From the NCBI RefSeq assembly GCF_026914265.1, contig NC_069132.1, positions 36,140,932 to 36,204,931 on the forward strand: DNA of 64,000 bases, written 5' to 3'. The notes under the pieces were generated by a model, which made no database searches, had not been told where the DNA came from, and saw only the letters and a program-made list of their open reading frames with translations. The position numbers and the translations under genes are program-made. This document shows positions 1 to 11,570 of this stretch, piece after piece (position 1 is the stretch's first letter; each line of letters opens with the position of its first letter). The DNA comes from Mya arenaria. Its lineage: Eukaryota; Mollusca; Bivalvia; Myida; Myidae.

Positions 1-170
1 CAGTCTGAACCGCCCTGCATGGTTAAATCTGCTGCTGGTAACGATATACATCTATATTTATATACATAATACGCCTATATATTTGTAACGTTTGAGGTAA
101 TTTGCAGCTCCGCGCCGAACGGGAGGTTGTCTTTCGTGTATATAAAGAACTGTGACCGTTTCATCTCAAA
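1..170 (+). promoter_or_regulatory. Unit 1 promoter with TATA box
   Basis: The block opening with CAGTCTGAACCGCCCTGCAT recurs with few changes before all five gene copies (near 1, 11571, 24212, 33001 and 44123). A second conserved stretch around 70-105 (CGCCTATATATTTGTTACG) follows it. A TATA box TATATAAA lies at 139-146, so transcription probably starts near 170. Conservation through otherwise diverging spacers marks this as the core promoter. No binding factor can be named with confidence. Confidence 0.6.
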
Positions 171-222
171 TCGAGCTTAATTAAGCGTATAACAGGAAAT
201 TAAAACAGAAATATTAGAGACG

Positions 223-421
223 GTGAGGAACTATAATTGCAATGTAACAAACAATCAGTAAAACTATCGTTTGCACAATTATCTAAAACAGTTTTATACC
301 TTGATTCAATCAATTAATGGGCATATATTACAACCGATTGTTGTTTAAAAATATACATAATTTCATTTCATTTTGTCATTTAAAATCGAAAATTAAAATT
401 CATGTCGCAACTCTTTTTCAG
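223..421 (+). other. Probable 5'-UTR intron, gene copy 1
   Basis: A good donor (CG|GTGAGG, GT at 223) and an acceptor with a pyrimidine tract (CTCTTTTTCAG, ending at 421) bracket a 199-bp AT-rich stretch just upstream of the start codon. Both sites are kept in all five units, while the sequence between them drifts in length and content. This predicts a short non-coding exon 1 (about 170-222) and a second exon carrying the whole coding sequence. Confidence 0.6.
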
Positions 422-426
422 TTGAA

Positions 427-1641
427 ATGGTGCATACAGATCTGACAATAGCCGTTATGTTGATGGGAATCGTTTACAGAACACAGGCAGTCCCAACGGA
501 TTCGGAGCGTTGTCAAGGATGTACCCAGAAGAACGCCATTGGCGTGATGGGGTTCTTGGATGACTGTTCCAAATACGTTTACTGCGCCATAGACACAAAG
601 GGCGTCGTCCACGGCGCGGTTCGACCGTGTGCCTTTGGTATGAATTGGAACTTGGACATTCTGTCGTGCGTTCTGCCGTCCAACTCGACCTGCGTCACAA
701 CAAAAGACATTTGTAACGAAAAATCTGACGGCATAAGACGCCCCGGGGTGGGGAACTGTCGCGGTTATTTGGAATGCAAGAACGGTGAATCTGTAGCGCT
801 GTGCTGCCCGATCGATTATTACTTCAATGGCATGACTGACAACTGTGAGTCCAATAATGGCGACCACGAATGTAATGATAAATGTTTCAAAGAAATCACA
901 AAAACAGTGGAGGACAAAACCACCGCGCCAAGTTCTTGTTACAATAAGAGGCCAATGACCGGCGTACTGAACGTATATGAGGAGAGCGTTAAAGGAAAGG
1001 GCTGGATCCAGAGAAGGTGTCCAAATGGTTTATTATATCAGCAAAAAGACTGTGACTGTACGCTGCGAGTAGTTGTACAGAGGAAGTGCGAGCCCGACCT
1101 CTTCCTTTCTTTCGAAAACGGCGTCAATGGCCAGTCCCCCGTTGTCAACTACATCAAAAGTAAAAATGTAAAAGTGATTGATGGCAAGGCAATATTTAAA
1201 GCCGAAAAGGGGAGTCAACTTGTCATTCAACGTTACAAGAACTTCTGCATGACGAGTCTAACCATAAACTTGAAATACTTTTCCGATCACAAACGCCTTC
1301 CACAGAGCCAGGCAATCATATCGAACAGCGACTGTGGAATCGCCCCTTCCATTGTGCTGACTGAAGACAGCGCTTATGTATATTTCACAGTGGCAACCGA
1401 ATTGGGAGAGAGAACATTAGCCGTTCACCAGCCATCACATACCAACGACAAGAACCTTGAACTTACGTATCACAATGGCATTCTTTCTGGTACGGTAAAC
1501 AAGCTGAAGAAAACCCTGAAAATAAATGGAAGTGGTATCAATAAAATCCCCTGCGCCCTTCATGTTGGCAGCGCGCAAGGGTACAGCGGACTTAACTTCA
1601 CTGGGGTTATCGACGAGCTTAGCCTGTCTCTGTGTGTGTAA
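427..1641 (+). CDS. Pif/BMSP-like secreted chitin-binding + LamG-like matrix protein, full-length copy 1
   Basis: The 404-aa product has a signal peptide (about residues 1-21, hydrophobic TIAVMLMGIVY, likely cut after TQA). Two peritrophin-type chitin-binding domains follow: cysteines 32, 47, 53, 68, 81 and 89, then 96, 111, 117, 126/127, 140 and 149. A third cysteine module (C171, C198, C209, C211, C221) holds the DCDCTLRVVV motif, and residues 222-404 form a LamG/concanavalin-like domain ending DELSLSLCV. The same order of a CBM14-like module, a C-x-C linker and a LamG-like domain is known from the C-terminal part of the nacre protein Pif and mussel BMSP, but no VWA domain is present here. 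The likely role is extracellular chitin/mineral matrix binding, by inference. Sequons include NSTC, NGSG and NFTG. The start follows the conserved splice acceptor. This copy has the ancestral architecture of the array. Confidence 0.85.
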   Translation: MVHTDLTIAVMLMGIVYRTQAVPTDSERCQGCTQKNAIGVMGFLDDCSKYVYCAIDTKGVVHGAVRPCAFGMNWNLDILSCVLPSNSTCVTTKDICNEKSDGIRRPGVGNCRGYLECKNGESVALCCPIDYYFNGMTDNCESNNGDHECNDKCFKEITKTVEDKTTAPSSCYNKRPMTGVLNVYEESVKGKGWIQRRCPNGLLYQQKDCDCTLRVVVQRKCEPDLFLSFENGVNGQSPVVNYIKSKNVKVIDGKAIFKAEKGSQLVIQRYKNFCMTSLTINLKYFSDHKRLPQSQAIISNSDCGIAPSIVLTEDSAYVYFTVATELGERTLAVHQPSHTNDKNLELTYHNGILSGTVNKLKKTLKINGSGINKIPCALHVGSAQGYSGLNFTGVIDELSLSLCV

Positions 1642-3836
1642 TACGTGATTACATTTCTTACACTTTTGTTACATTTATACAATACTTCTTTATGCTTGTT
1701 TTAAGTCCTTTCTATAGATGTGCCATTTATTCTTCAATAATTGTCGTCTGGTTGTGCTTTCTTACGACCTTTTTAAGTGTTTAAGTTAGGGTTAAGTAGT
1801 TTCTTATATTTACCCTACGTTCAAAAAAATCATGTAGTTTTATATAACCTTCCGTTACATTATGTATTGCCTGTTATGAGCAAGTTACAAGACTATAAGG
1901 CAACATTAAATTAAATGCTACTTTTCATCCCCGCATTCCCCATCTTTTTCCGCCGCCCTTTTAATTTTAGTGAATCAAAAAATGTCGAAATCGGTTCTGT
2001 ATTTGCCTATAGGTCCAGTAACGCCGAGAACGACGTTTATTTATACCTACGGTGTCGATGTGTTAGGACCATGTTCGTAGTTCTTCTAAAACACATGTGT
2101 ATAGTCCTTTATGCCATAAGAAAATGCATGAACACATACTCAACGGTAAACCAGTCATCTAAGGAAAAGAAACAAATAAAATGTCAACCCCCGTTCCATT
2201 TACCTTTTTTTTTAAAGAAAATCTAGCAATTAATTTATATTGGCCTAAATGTTATTTGCTTGCTTGTTTTGCTACATTTGTTTGTATCATTAAACTGCAT
2301 TTATTATTCTCTTATTTATTCATTTACTTCATTGTCAAAAGCTGTAACTAAGCTTGGGCTGCTAAATACATGTAGCCCACTTTTCTTTCCCGCCATGATT
2401 TTACTGAACAATAAAATGCAATTTTGAAAAATAAACTCTGTTTGCATTGACTGAGTATTTATTTTTTCTTTGTTTTATTGATAATATCACATCGTCCCTA
2501 AAGGATAATCATTATATCGCCAACCACCTATCAATCAATTACTTATGGTGTGGTATTTGAATCAACGTAAATCTTGCGGTAGATTAACTGTCTCTTTGTC
2601 ATTAACAGAACATGCGTTTCAAACCAACAAAATAATTGCACATAGTCGTTTTATCTATATAAATTCACAATTAGTTTCTATTAAAAACACAGAAATAATT
2701 AAAGAAGGAAGATGGTTGCTAGAATACGATAGTCCCGCCTGTAAAGTTTACTTCTGTACTCTTGGGAACATAGTTGTCTTGCTGCATATCCAGATGAACA
2801 AAATGAAATAGAAAATCTAATTGTATTGAATCTTCCATAAACACCAAAGATAAAAACGATTTGCTTGTCCGTTTAATTTTGCGAAATATTACTGGTACCT
2901 GTTCGTATAAAAGTGGACTTCTGTTTGTGCCTTTCGTCATCTACGTAATAGTACATTGTCACGTGACTTATTTAGAATAGCGATACTAAAGCACGAGTAA
3001 AGGGATTTTCGTATTTGCGCACCCAAGCGTGTACAGTTACATTCATGTCACAAGAAAGACGTTTGCCACATTTGATTGAAAACAAATGGCATATATTTAT
3101 ATTTATACAATGCCAGATGATTTATCAACAAGCATATTTTATTACGTAAGTCAAACGAGATTATGTGACATAACGTCGGAAGACCAAATGTTCGTCCAAA
3201 GGAAATCCTTATGTAACGACATATAACAAATACGAAAAGTAGCATAGGTATAGATGTATGTGGAAGCACGAATCTGACAGCTGTAATTCATATTTAAGTT
3301 ATACAGTCGAAACTGAGACTGGTCTGAGGTTTCATACAACCATAAAATAATGACCAAAACAATTCGAAGAAAATAACGTATTGATAAAGCGAGTACGAAT
3401 AAATACCAGCCAACAATACATATACATTCATGCACTTTGAAAACGGACTGTGCCATTATTCTTCCTTGTTTTGGCTTGATTTTCTTAACAATGATGAATC
3501 CTTATATTGTTGAAAGTTTTCGTGTGTCAGAAGATAAATGCAAAGGCAGAAAAACGGAACGCAAATAAATACACCAACCTGGTATTTTTGCCGCCTTCGA
3601 AAAGGTGTTTGATAGTATAAAAATAAACTCATGGTACAATGCTTAAAACATTTGAATATTATTTCAACATTGATAAAAAGGATAACCACTTTTTTGTTCG
3701 ACGTGATGCTTGATATTAAAAAACGGTAACCTATCACCTAGTATTATTATCCAACGAGGAGGAAGACAGGGCTGGCCATTGTAATCGTATGTTTTAACTA
3801 TATGTATACAACTATTAGCAACCTATATTGATCAAA
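1642..3836. other. Unit 1 3' flank and spacer
   Basis: This is AT-rich sequence without a convincing gene. Long stretches align with the 3' flanks of the other units: 1860-2620 with 45700-46370, and 3165-3360 with 27490-27610, 36800-36910 and 47860-48050. It is therefore ordinary spacer of the duplicated unit. Small ORFs in it are not conserved between units. Unlike units 2-5, no LINE-B remnant lies between about 3790 and 3830. Confidence 0.6.
2410..2415 (+). terminator. Possible polyadenylation signal, copy 1
   Basis: AATAAA sits in the context GAACAATAAAATGCAATTTTG. The same hexamer and context recur downstream of copies 3, 4 and 5 (26798, 36104 and 46209) but were lost with the deletion behind pseudogene copy 2. 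It lies about 770 bp after the stop codon, which implies a long 3' UTR. Only the conservation supports it. Confidence 0.35.
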
Positions 3837-4306
3837 TCTGGACATTAAGGGACTTATATCAACGGCAAGGAGATAAAGCAAACACTGTTTGCAGATGACA
3901 CAACATGCGTTCACGTACATAATGGGTCAAAGGAATCATTAACATCTCTAGTTAAATATGTAAAAAGTTTTTTTTTCATAAATATCAGGCCTAATCATCT
4001 TAATTTTTGTATAAAGAATGTAATCTTAATAGCACAGATTTGACATACTGTGATGAACTTCGTTTCCAATGGACATCTGCAAATGCAAAAACTTTATGGC
4101 CAGAATTTTTATAACAATACAGATACGTTTGATCTCAATTTTTACCAAATTTACAATCATTTAAAAACTGTCTAACGCAATGCACGGGAACACAAAAAAC
4201 TAACACTTTTAGGAAAAGTGTTTTTTATAAAAACATGGGCACTACCTAAACACATTATGCCTTTATCTGTTCTGTCAATCCACCAAACAAAATATAATAA
4301 GAATAA
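3837..4306 (+). mobile_element. LINE-C remnant, reverse transcriptase part (unit 1, left of the pearl element)
   Basis: A decayed reverse transcriptase is readable on the + strand: LFADDTTC (3885-3908) carries the FADD active-site signature. A stretch reading like PLSVLSIHQTKYN near 4258-4300 matches the region after the RT core in L1-like LINEs. The same fossil lies in units 2 (22010), 3 (30800) and 4 (41530). Many stops and gaps show it is old, and it predates the duplications. The pearl-like element at 4307 splits it, and it continues at 8686. Confidence 0.65.
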
Positions 4307-4479
4307 ACAAGAGCTGTCACAGTATGTGACGAATGCCCCCGAATGTGACATTGACCTATGAACAAGGTCAGTACATGAAAAGTTGATCTTGCCTTTACGT
4401 GTCAAATACATATGGCAAGTTATTTTAAATTGCCTCTGAACATAAAAAAATACCACCCATACTTGACAACCTACACTGT

Positions 4480-7400
4480 TATGTCCTTATATTCAGAATT
4501 CCCTTGTGAATAAACACTTAGTGTATCTTTCACCTTAGAGGTAGGGACATGGGTCTTGCACACGACACGTCGTCTTCGTATGTGGAACATATGTAGCAAG
4601 TTATTTTAAAATCTGTCCATACAAGAGAAAGTTACAGCCCGGACACGACAACCTATACCCTATGTCCTTGTATGCAGCACTCCATTGTGAATAAACACTA
4701 AGTGTGACCTTGACCTTTGAGGTAGGGACACGGGTCTTGCACGCGACACGTCGTCTTGGTATGTGGAACACATGTGGCAAGTTATTTCAAAATCTGTCCA
4801 TACAAGGGAAAGTTACAGCCCGGACACGACAACCTATACTCTATGTCCTTATATGCAGCACTCCATTGTGAATAAACACTATGTGTGACCTTGACCTTTG
4901 AGGCAGGGACACGGGTCTTGCACGCGACACGTCGTCTTGGTATGTGGAACACATGTGGCAAGTTATTTTAAAATCTGTCCATACAAGGGAAAGTTACAGC
5001 CCGGTCACGACAACCTATACTCTATGTCCTTATATGAAGCACTCCATTGTGAATAAACACTAAGTGTGACCTTGACCTTTGAGGTAGGGACACGGGTCTT
5101 GCACGCCACACGTCGTCTTGGTATGTGGAACACATGTGGCAAGTTATTTTAAAATCTGTCCATACAAGAGAAAGTTACAGCCCGGACACGACAACCTATA
5201 CCCTATGTCCTTGTATGCAGCACTCCATTGTGAATAAACACTAAGTGTGACCTTGACCTTTGAGGTAGGGACACGGGTCTTGCACGCGACACGTCGTCTT
5301 GGTATGTGGAACACATGTGGCAAGTTATTTCAAAATCTGTCCATACAAGGGAAAGTTACAGCCCGGACACGACAACCTATACTCTAAGTCCTTATATGCA
5401 GCACTCCATTGTGAATAAACACTATGTGTGACCTTGACCTTTGAGGCAGGGACACGGGTCTTGCACGCCACACGTCGTCTTGGTATGTGGAACACATGTG
5501 GCAAGTTATTTCAAAATCTGTCCATACAAGGGAAAGTTACAGCCCGGACACGACAACCTATACTCTATGTCCTTATATGCAGCACTCCATTGTGAATAAA
5601 CACTATGTGTGACCTTGACCTTTGAGGCAGGGACACGGGTCTTGCACGCGACACGTCGTCTTGGTATGTGGAACACATGTGGCAAGTTATTTTAAAATCT
5701 GTCCATACAAGAGAAAGTTACAGCCCGGTCACGACAACCTATACTCTATGTCCTTATATGAAGCACTCCATTGTGAATAAACACTAAGTGTGACCTTGAC
5801 CTTTGAGGTAGGGACACGGGTCTTGCACGCGACACGTCGTCTTGGTATGTGGAACACATGTGGCAAGTTATTTTAAAATCTGTCCATACAAGAGAAAGTT
5901 ACAGCCCGGACACGACAACCTATACCCTATGTCCTTGTATGCAGCACTCCATTGTGAATAAACACTAAGTGTGACCTTGACCTTTGAGGTAGGGACACGG
6001 GTCTTGCACGCGACACGTCGTCTTGGTATGTGGAACACATGTGGCAAGTTATTTCAAAATCTGTCCATACAAGGGAAAGTTACAGTCCGGACACGACAAC
6101 CTATACTCTATGTCCTTATATGCAGCACTCCATTGTGAATAAACACTATGTGTGACCTTGACCTTTGAGGCAGGGACACGGGTCTTGCACGCCACACGTC
6201 GTCTTGGTATGTGGAACACATGTGGCAAGTTATTTTAAAATCTGTCCATACAAGAGAAAGTTACAGCCCGGACACGACAACCTTTACTCTATGTCCTTAT
6301 ATGAAACACTCCATTGTGAATAAACACTAAGTGTGACCTTGACCTTTGAGGTAGGGACACGGGTCTTGCACGCGACACGTCGTCTTGGTATGTGGAACAC
6401 ATGTGGCAAGTTATTTTAAAATCTGTCCATACAAGAGAAAGTTACAGCCCGGACACGACAACCTTTACTCTATGTCCTTATATGAAACACTCCATTGTGA
6501 ATAAACACTAAGTGTGACCTTGACCTTTGAGGTAGGGACACGGGTCATGCACGCGACACGTCGTCTTGGTATGTGGAACACATTTGGCAAGTTATTTTAA
6601 AATCTGTCCATACAAGGGAAAGTTACAGCCCGGACACGACAACCTATACTCTATGTCCTTATATGCAGCACTCCATTGTGAATAAACACTAAGTGTGACC
6701 TTGACCTTTGAGGTAGTGACACGGGTTTTGCACGCAACACGTCGTCTTGGTATGTGGAACACATGTGGCAAGTTATTTTAAAATCTGTCCATACAAGGGA
6801 AAGTTACAGCCCGGACACGACAACCTATACTCTATGTCCTTATATGCAGCACTCCATTGTAAATAAACACTAAGTGTGACCTTGACCTTTGAGGTAGGGA
6901 CACGGGTCTTGCACGTGACACGTCGTCTTGGTATGTGGAACACATGTGGCAAGTTATTTTAAAATCTGTCCATACAAGAGAAAGTTACAGCCCAGACACG
7001 ACAACCTATACTCTATGTCCTTATATGCAGCACTCCATTGTGAATAAACACTAAGTGTGACCTTGACCTTTGAGGTAGGGACACGGGTTTTGTACGCGAC
7101 ACGTCGTCTTGGTATGTGGAACACATTTGGCAAGTTATTTTAAAATCTGTCCATACAAGGGAAAGTTACAGCCCGGACACGACAACCTATACTCTATGTC
7201 CTTATATGCAGCACTCCATTGTAAATAAACACTAAGTGTGACCTTGACCTTTGAAGTAGGGACACGGGTCTTGCACGCGACACGTCGTCTTGGTATGTGG
7301 AACACATGTGGCAAGTTATTTTAAAATCTGTCCATACAAGAGAAAGTTACAGCCCGGACACGACAACCTATACCCTATGTCCTTATATGAAGCACTCCAT

Positions 7401-8618
7401 TGTGAATAAACACTAAGTGTGACCTTGACCTTTGAGGTAGGGACACGGGTTTTGCACGCGACACGTCGTCTTGGTATGTGGAACACATTTGGCAAGTTAT
7501 TTTAAAATCTGTCCATACAAGGGAAAGTTACAGCCCGGACACGACAACCTATACTCTATATCCTTATATGCAGCACTACATTGTGAATAAACACTAAGTG
7601 TGACCTTGACCTTTGAGGTAGGGACACGAGTCTTGCACGCCACACGTCGTCTTGGTATGTGGAACACATGTGGCAAGTTATTTCAAAATCTGTCCATACA
7701 AGGGAAAGTTACAGCCCGGACACGACAACCTATACTCTATGTCCTTATATGCAGCACTCCATTGTGAATAAACACTAAGTGTGACCTTGACCTTTGAGGT
7801 AGGGACACGAGTCTTGCACGCCACACGTCGTCTTGGTATGTGGAACACATGTGGCAAGTTATTTCAAAATCTGTCCATACAAGGGAAAGTTACAGCCCGG
7901 ACACGACAACCTATACTCTATGTCCTTATATGCAGCACTCCATTGTGAATAAACACTAAGTGTGACCTTGACCTTTGGGGTAGTGACACGGGTTTTGCAC
8001 GCGACACGTCGTCTTGGTATGTGGAACACATTTGGCAAGTTATTTTAAAATCTGTCCATACAAGGGAAAGTTACAGCCCGGACACGACAACCTATACTCT
8101 ATGTCCTTATATGCAGCACTACATTGTGAATAAACACTAAGTGTGACCTTGACCTTTGAGGTAGGGACACGAGTCTTGCACGCCACACGTCGTCTTGGTA
8201 TGTGGAACACATGTGGCAAGTTATTTCAAAATCTGTCCATACAAGGGAAAGTTACAGCCCGGACACGACAACCTATACTCTATGTCCTTATATGCAGCAC
8301 TCCATTGTGAATAAACACTAAGTGTGACCTTGACCTTTGGGGTAGTGACACGGGTTTTGCACGCCACACGTCGTCTTGGTATGTGGTACACATGTGGCAA
8401 GTTATTTTAAAATCTGTCCATACAAGAGAAAGTTACAGCCCGGACACGACAACCTATACTCTATGTCCTTATATGCAGCACTCCATTGTGAATAAACACT
8501 AAGTGTGACCTTGACCTTTGAGGTAGGGACACGAGTCTTGCACGCCACACGTCGTCTTGGTATGTGGAACACATGTGGCAAGTTATTTGAAAATCTGTCC
8601 ATACAAGGGAAAGTTACA
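4480..8618. repeat. 181-bp satellite array, about 23 copies
   Basis: Successive copies of CTCCATTGTGAATAAACACT fall exactly 181 bp apart. Most monomers differ at only a few positions, while the first one (about 4480-4660) is much more diverged. Variants show higher-order structure: a monomer variant with CCTTGTATGCAGC recurs after 543 and 724 bp (3 and 4 units; near 4661, 5204 and 5928), and one with CACTACATTG after 543 bp (7575 and 8118). Each unit carries TGACCTTGACCTTTGA. Short ORFs across it are only repeat translations. Confidence 0.95.
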
Positions 8619-8621
8619 GAG

Positions 8622-8649
8622 CCGGACGGACGGACGGACGGATGGACGG
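8622..8649. repeat. GGAC microsatellite in the pearl-like element
   Basis: About six GGAC tetramers with one GGAT variant lie directly after the last 181-bp monomer and before the element's hairpin end. A tetranucleotide tract in this position is a hallmark of pearl elements. The second pearl-like element has CCGA units at 55201-55240. Confidence 0.85.
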
Positions 8650-8685
8650 TGCGATATTAATATGCCCACCTTCGGGGGCATAAAA

Positions 8686-9650
8686 AGAAACGATTTAAAT
8701 TCATATGGGATAAAAAAAGAAAGAAGGGTTTAGATTGTTTTGGCTCCTCACTAACTGCATGCTAGATAAGGCGTCATATTGACAAATCAAACGCAAGTGG
8801 AATGGGTTCTAAAGAAAAATCCTCATTAAAAATGGTGTTTAATTTTTGGATGTAATTTGGACAATGCTTTAAAAAAAAATACAAACAACCTTCTTTATTC
8901 GATAAATTAAATTCATGGAAGCAAATTATAAAAAATGACCAGGAGTCTTTAGAACGAAATGTAGAAGTCAATAACGAGGGCCTATTTTATGAAGCTTGGT
9001 ATGGAAGAGGGGTTGCATTTATATGGCAACTATTTTGTTTTAGGTCAAAAACATGGTATGACTTTGAAAAATTTCAATCAATATATCAAGTGAATCAACA
9101 CGACTATCTTAAATATTTGTCCCTAATACGTACTATCCTAAATGAAATAAAGATACACTTATCTACATACAATTATTAAATCCCTATAAAGACTCACAAT
9201 CCATATTGAACAAATTCAAGTGTTGTAAAATACCTAGTTTCTATATTCAAAGGCTACCTCCCAACTAAAACATGAATATTGATTAAACAGAAGTGGGTAC
9301 AAACGTTTTCAATACAAAAATATACACATAATCATTCTATGTAACAAATATCTTGATAAATAAAAAATAAATAACTAAATCATTTTTTAAAGATAATCAT
9401 ATAAATTTAAACGTATCATTAATAGATATCAGCTCCGGAAAAACGCAAAACACAGAGCGATTACTAAATTCTTATGTGTGCTGATGAAAGTCTATATTTT
9501 TTATTCGAAGAATAGAAAAAAACAACGCCTCAATTCACTGAGTACAGGAAAAACATGATTATGAGACATAATTAAGAGAAAAAATGCAATGATAAATGAT
9601 AAAATGAAGCAGCATGAGAATAAATGGATTTACATTTGTTCTAATCTTAA
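8686..9650 (+). mobile_element. LINE-C remnant, right part (unit 1)
   Basis: This continues the LINE fossil interrupted by the pearl-like element. It aligns collinearly with 22530-23410, 31250-32110 and 42030-43100, for example at ATCCTCATTAAAAATGG and GATACACTTATC. In translation it resembles the region downstream of the RT core of L1-like LINEs, but with stops throughout. It has no coding capacity. Confidence 0.55.
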
Positions 9651-9954
9651 TCAACACCTGCAAAATCAATTTATTTTCATAAGTATCCTCTTTTTCTAAA
9701 CAAAAAAACTTGATTATGTATGTTCCCCATTTATTCACCTTTCTAGTTATTCAATGATCATGAAAATCTATAACTAATAATAACTAACGTTAGTTTCGAA
9801 ATTTCATCTTATTAATTATCATTTTTGTTTAAGAAATATACATATTGATATTGATCTGCACAACCTATTTTTTTGCATTTTGATTTTGAATAAAAAAGAA
9901 AATGATTGCAAATGCTAAATCATACAATAGAGTAAGATTGTCTTTATGTGCAGT

Positions 9955-10503
9955 GTCCTTGCCGTAACACACACCATTTTGTCCTAGCCGTAACATACAC
10001 CGTTTTGTCCTAGCCGTAACACACACCGTTTTGTCCTTGCCGTAACACACACCGTTTTGTCCTTTCCGTAACACACACCGTTTTGTCCTAGCCGTTACAC
10101 ACACCGTTTTGTCCTAGCCGTTACACACACCGTTTTGTCCTTGCCGTAACACACACCGTTTTGTCCTAGTCGTAACACACACCGTTTTGCCCTAGCCGTA
10201 ACACACACCGTTTTGTCCTAGCCATAACACACACCGTTTTGTCCTAGCCGTAACACACACCGTTTTGTCCTAGCCGTAACACACACCGTTTTGTCCTAGC
10301 CGTAACACACACCGTTTTGTCCTAGCCGTAACACACACCGTTTTGTCCTAGCCGTAACACACACCGTTTTGTCCTAGCCGTAACACACACCGTTTTGTCC
10401 TAGCCGTAACACACACCGTTTGGTCCTTGCAGTAACACACACCGTTTTGTCCTAGCCGTAACACACACCGTTTTGTCCTAGCTGTAACACACACCGTTTT
10501 GTC
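9955..10503. repeat. 26-bp minisatellite, about 21 copies
   Basis: The unit CCTAGCCGTAACACACACCG plus TTTTGT repeats at a 26-bp period with very few changes. At the matching place, units 2, 3/4 and 5-side spacers (23512, 32304 and 43398) hold a single short version (GACCGTAACACCGTTTTG). The array therefore expanded only in unit 1. The open frame on the - strand is a by-product of the repeat. Confidence 0.95.
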
Positions 10504-10777
10504 ATTGATGTAGCATGTCTTGCCCTACAAAAAAGCAGGCTCCAGCTTCTCGATAATCCTTTTAAAAGTTTTGACTGTTTTGGACTCAAATTTGTTTTAC
10601 TCTGTTGGAATCATATTCTCTCATAGATTATATTTATATAGACTTTAGAGATATAGAGGTAAAAACAAAAGTTGTTTAAATGCCAAAAAAAAATCTTCAG
10701 TTATTTATTATTCATTTTGTTTTATGGGAAGGACTCTGAGGAATTAACATGCGTTTTTAGCTGTTTGTTTATTTTCC

Positions 10778-10895
10778 TACATATGGCAATGAGATGAGAA
10801 TCGTGACTACATATGGCAATGAGATGAGAATCGTGACTACATATGGGAATGAGATGAGAATCGAGACTTCATATGGCAATAAGATGAGAATCGTT
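10778..10895. repeat. 30-bp tandem repeat, four copies
   Basis: The unit begins ACATATGGCAATGAGATGAG and repeats at 10779, 10809, 10839 and 10869, with a 30-bp period and slight decay in the last copies. Unit 3 has one related copy at about 23808. This is a second unit 1-specific expansion close to the 26-bp array. Confidence 0.9.
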
Positions 10896-10930
10896 GCAAC
10901 ACATGATAAATAACTTGTTAAAAATAAGTA

Positions 10931-11272
10931 AAAGCTGCATTCTCAAAGATCGATTGTTTTGACATCTGTCAAAGGATGAGCCAATTTCTGCAAAAATATC
11001 TGTTAACCAGTGATATAAGAATGATGATAAAAGAGTAAATCGCAGTTTTCATAAAAACGTTCGAAATTTTATATTGTTTATGTCTATAAGAGTTACTAGT
11101 ACTTACTCTTTAAGAAAAATGATTTTTGACTGTTTTTCAAACACGTGTGATCTATTCTATTGTGAGCTGACTTATTCAACTGAATTGAAGGCATCGATGC
11201 CAACATCAATTCATTGTGAGACAAAAAATAAAAAAAAGGGTTAAAACCGTCAATCTGTGAGAGAGCAGCTTT
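10931..11272. mobile_element. MITE with TIRs ending AAAGCTGC...GCAGCTTT
   Basis: The left end AAAGCTGCATTCTCAAAGAT pairs with the right end ATCTGTGAGAGAGCAGCTTT. It also holds internal subterminal matches (ATCTGTTAACCAGTGATATAAG). Units 3 and 4 show the empty site (GTAAAAACCTAACTC near 23851 and 32640), so this is a unit 1-specific insertion of a few hundred bases. A related copy lies at 46780-47092. It is non-coding, and the superfamily cannot be assigned from the ends alone. Confidence 0.7.
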
Positions 11273-11570
11273 AAATCTAACTTAAGTATATCGCTTGTCA
11301 TTTTTAAAACCAGGTTTGCGAACGACTTCATGACAGTTAAGGACGAGAAATTCGCGGACATATTGTTGTGTATGATTCTCTCGAACACGTTCAAAATTGT
11401 TCGACAATAAATATAATTCACTGAAACAAAACAATTAATTTTAATCAGTTGAGTTTGTTTCCTTTTGGTTTTAATATCATAGCCTGGTGCACATACTTCC
11501 ACATGTTTTAATTGAGCCATTCATCATTTACAAAAGAACATGTTAGACACCAAAGGGCGCATCTACCAGA

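Larger units (their letters stand above)
4307..8685 (+). mobile_element. Pearl/Helentron-like non-autonomous element with satellite core
   Basis: The 4.4-kb insertion starts ACAAGAGCTGTCAC, a start I associate with common molluscan repeats. It holds a tandem array of 181-bp units, then a GGAC microsatellite, and ends with a hairpin-forming TTCGGGGGCAT tail. An 11-bp subterminal inverted repeat (ATGCCCCCGAA at 4333-4343, its complement at 8671-8681) links both ends. Core repeats, microsatellite and hairpin end are the plan of bivalve pearl elements, held to be Helitron/Helentron derivatives moved in trans. It interrupts LINE-C, and units 2-4 show the uninterrupted site near 22505, 31220 and 42000. 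No transposase is encoded. Exact ends are uncertain by a few bases. Confidence 0.7.

Noticed and set aside
70-90. CArG (SRF) box in CGCCTATATATTTG
   Set aside because: Lacks the closing GG; conservation is shared by the whole promoter block, so it is not specific evidence.
418-867. 149-aa frame antisense to copy 1 (and 12033-12425 antisense to copy 2)
   Set aside because: Mirror of cysteine-rich coding sequence on the + strand; no start context, domain or independent conservation.
3885-3908. Host polymerase-like gene with FADD motif
   Set aside because: Fits a decayed LINE reverse transcriptase present at the same place in four units.
8402-8602. - strand frame within the satellite
   Set aside because: Falls inside 181-bp monomers; it exists only because a diverged monomer lacks a stop.
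9865-10104. - strand frame with repeated CVTARTKR-like blocks
   Set aside because: Translation of the 26-bp minisatellite, absent from the other units.
9955-10503. CRISPR-like array
   Set aside because: Direct tandem repeat without unique spacers, in eukaryotic DNA.
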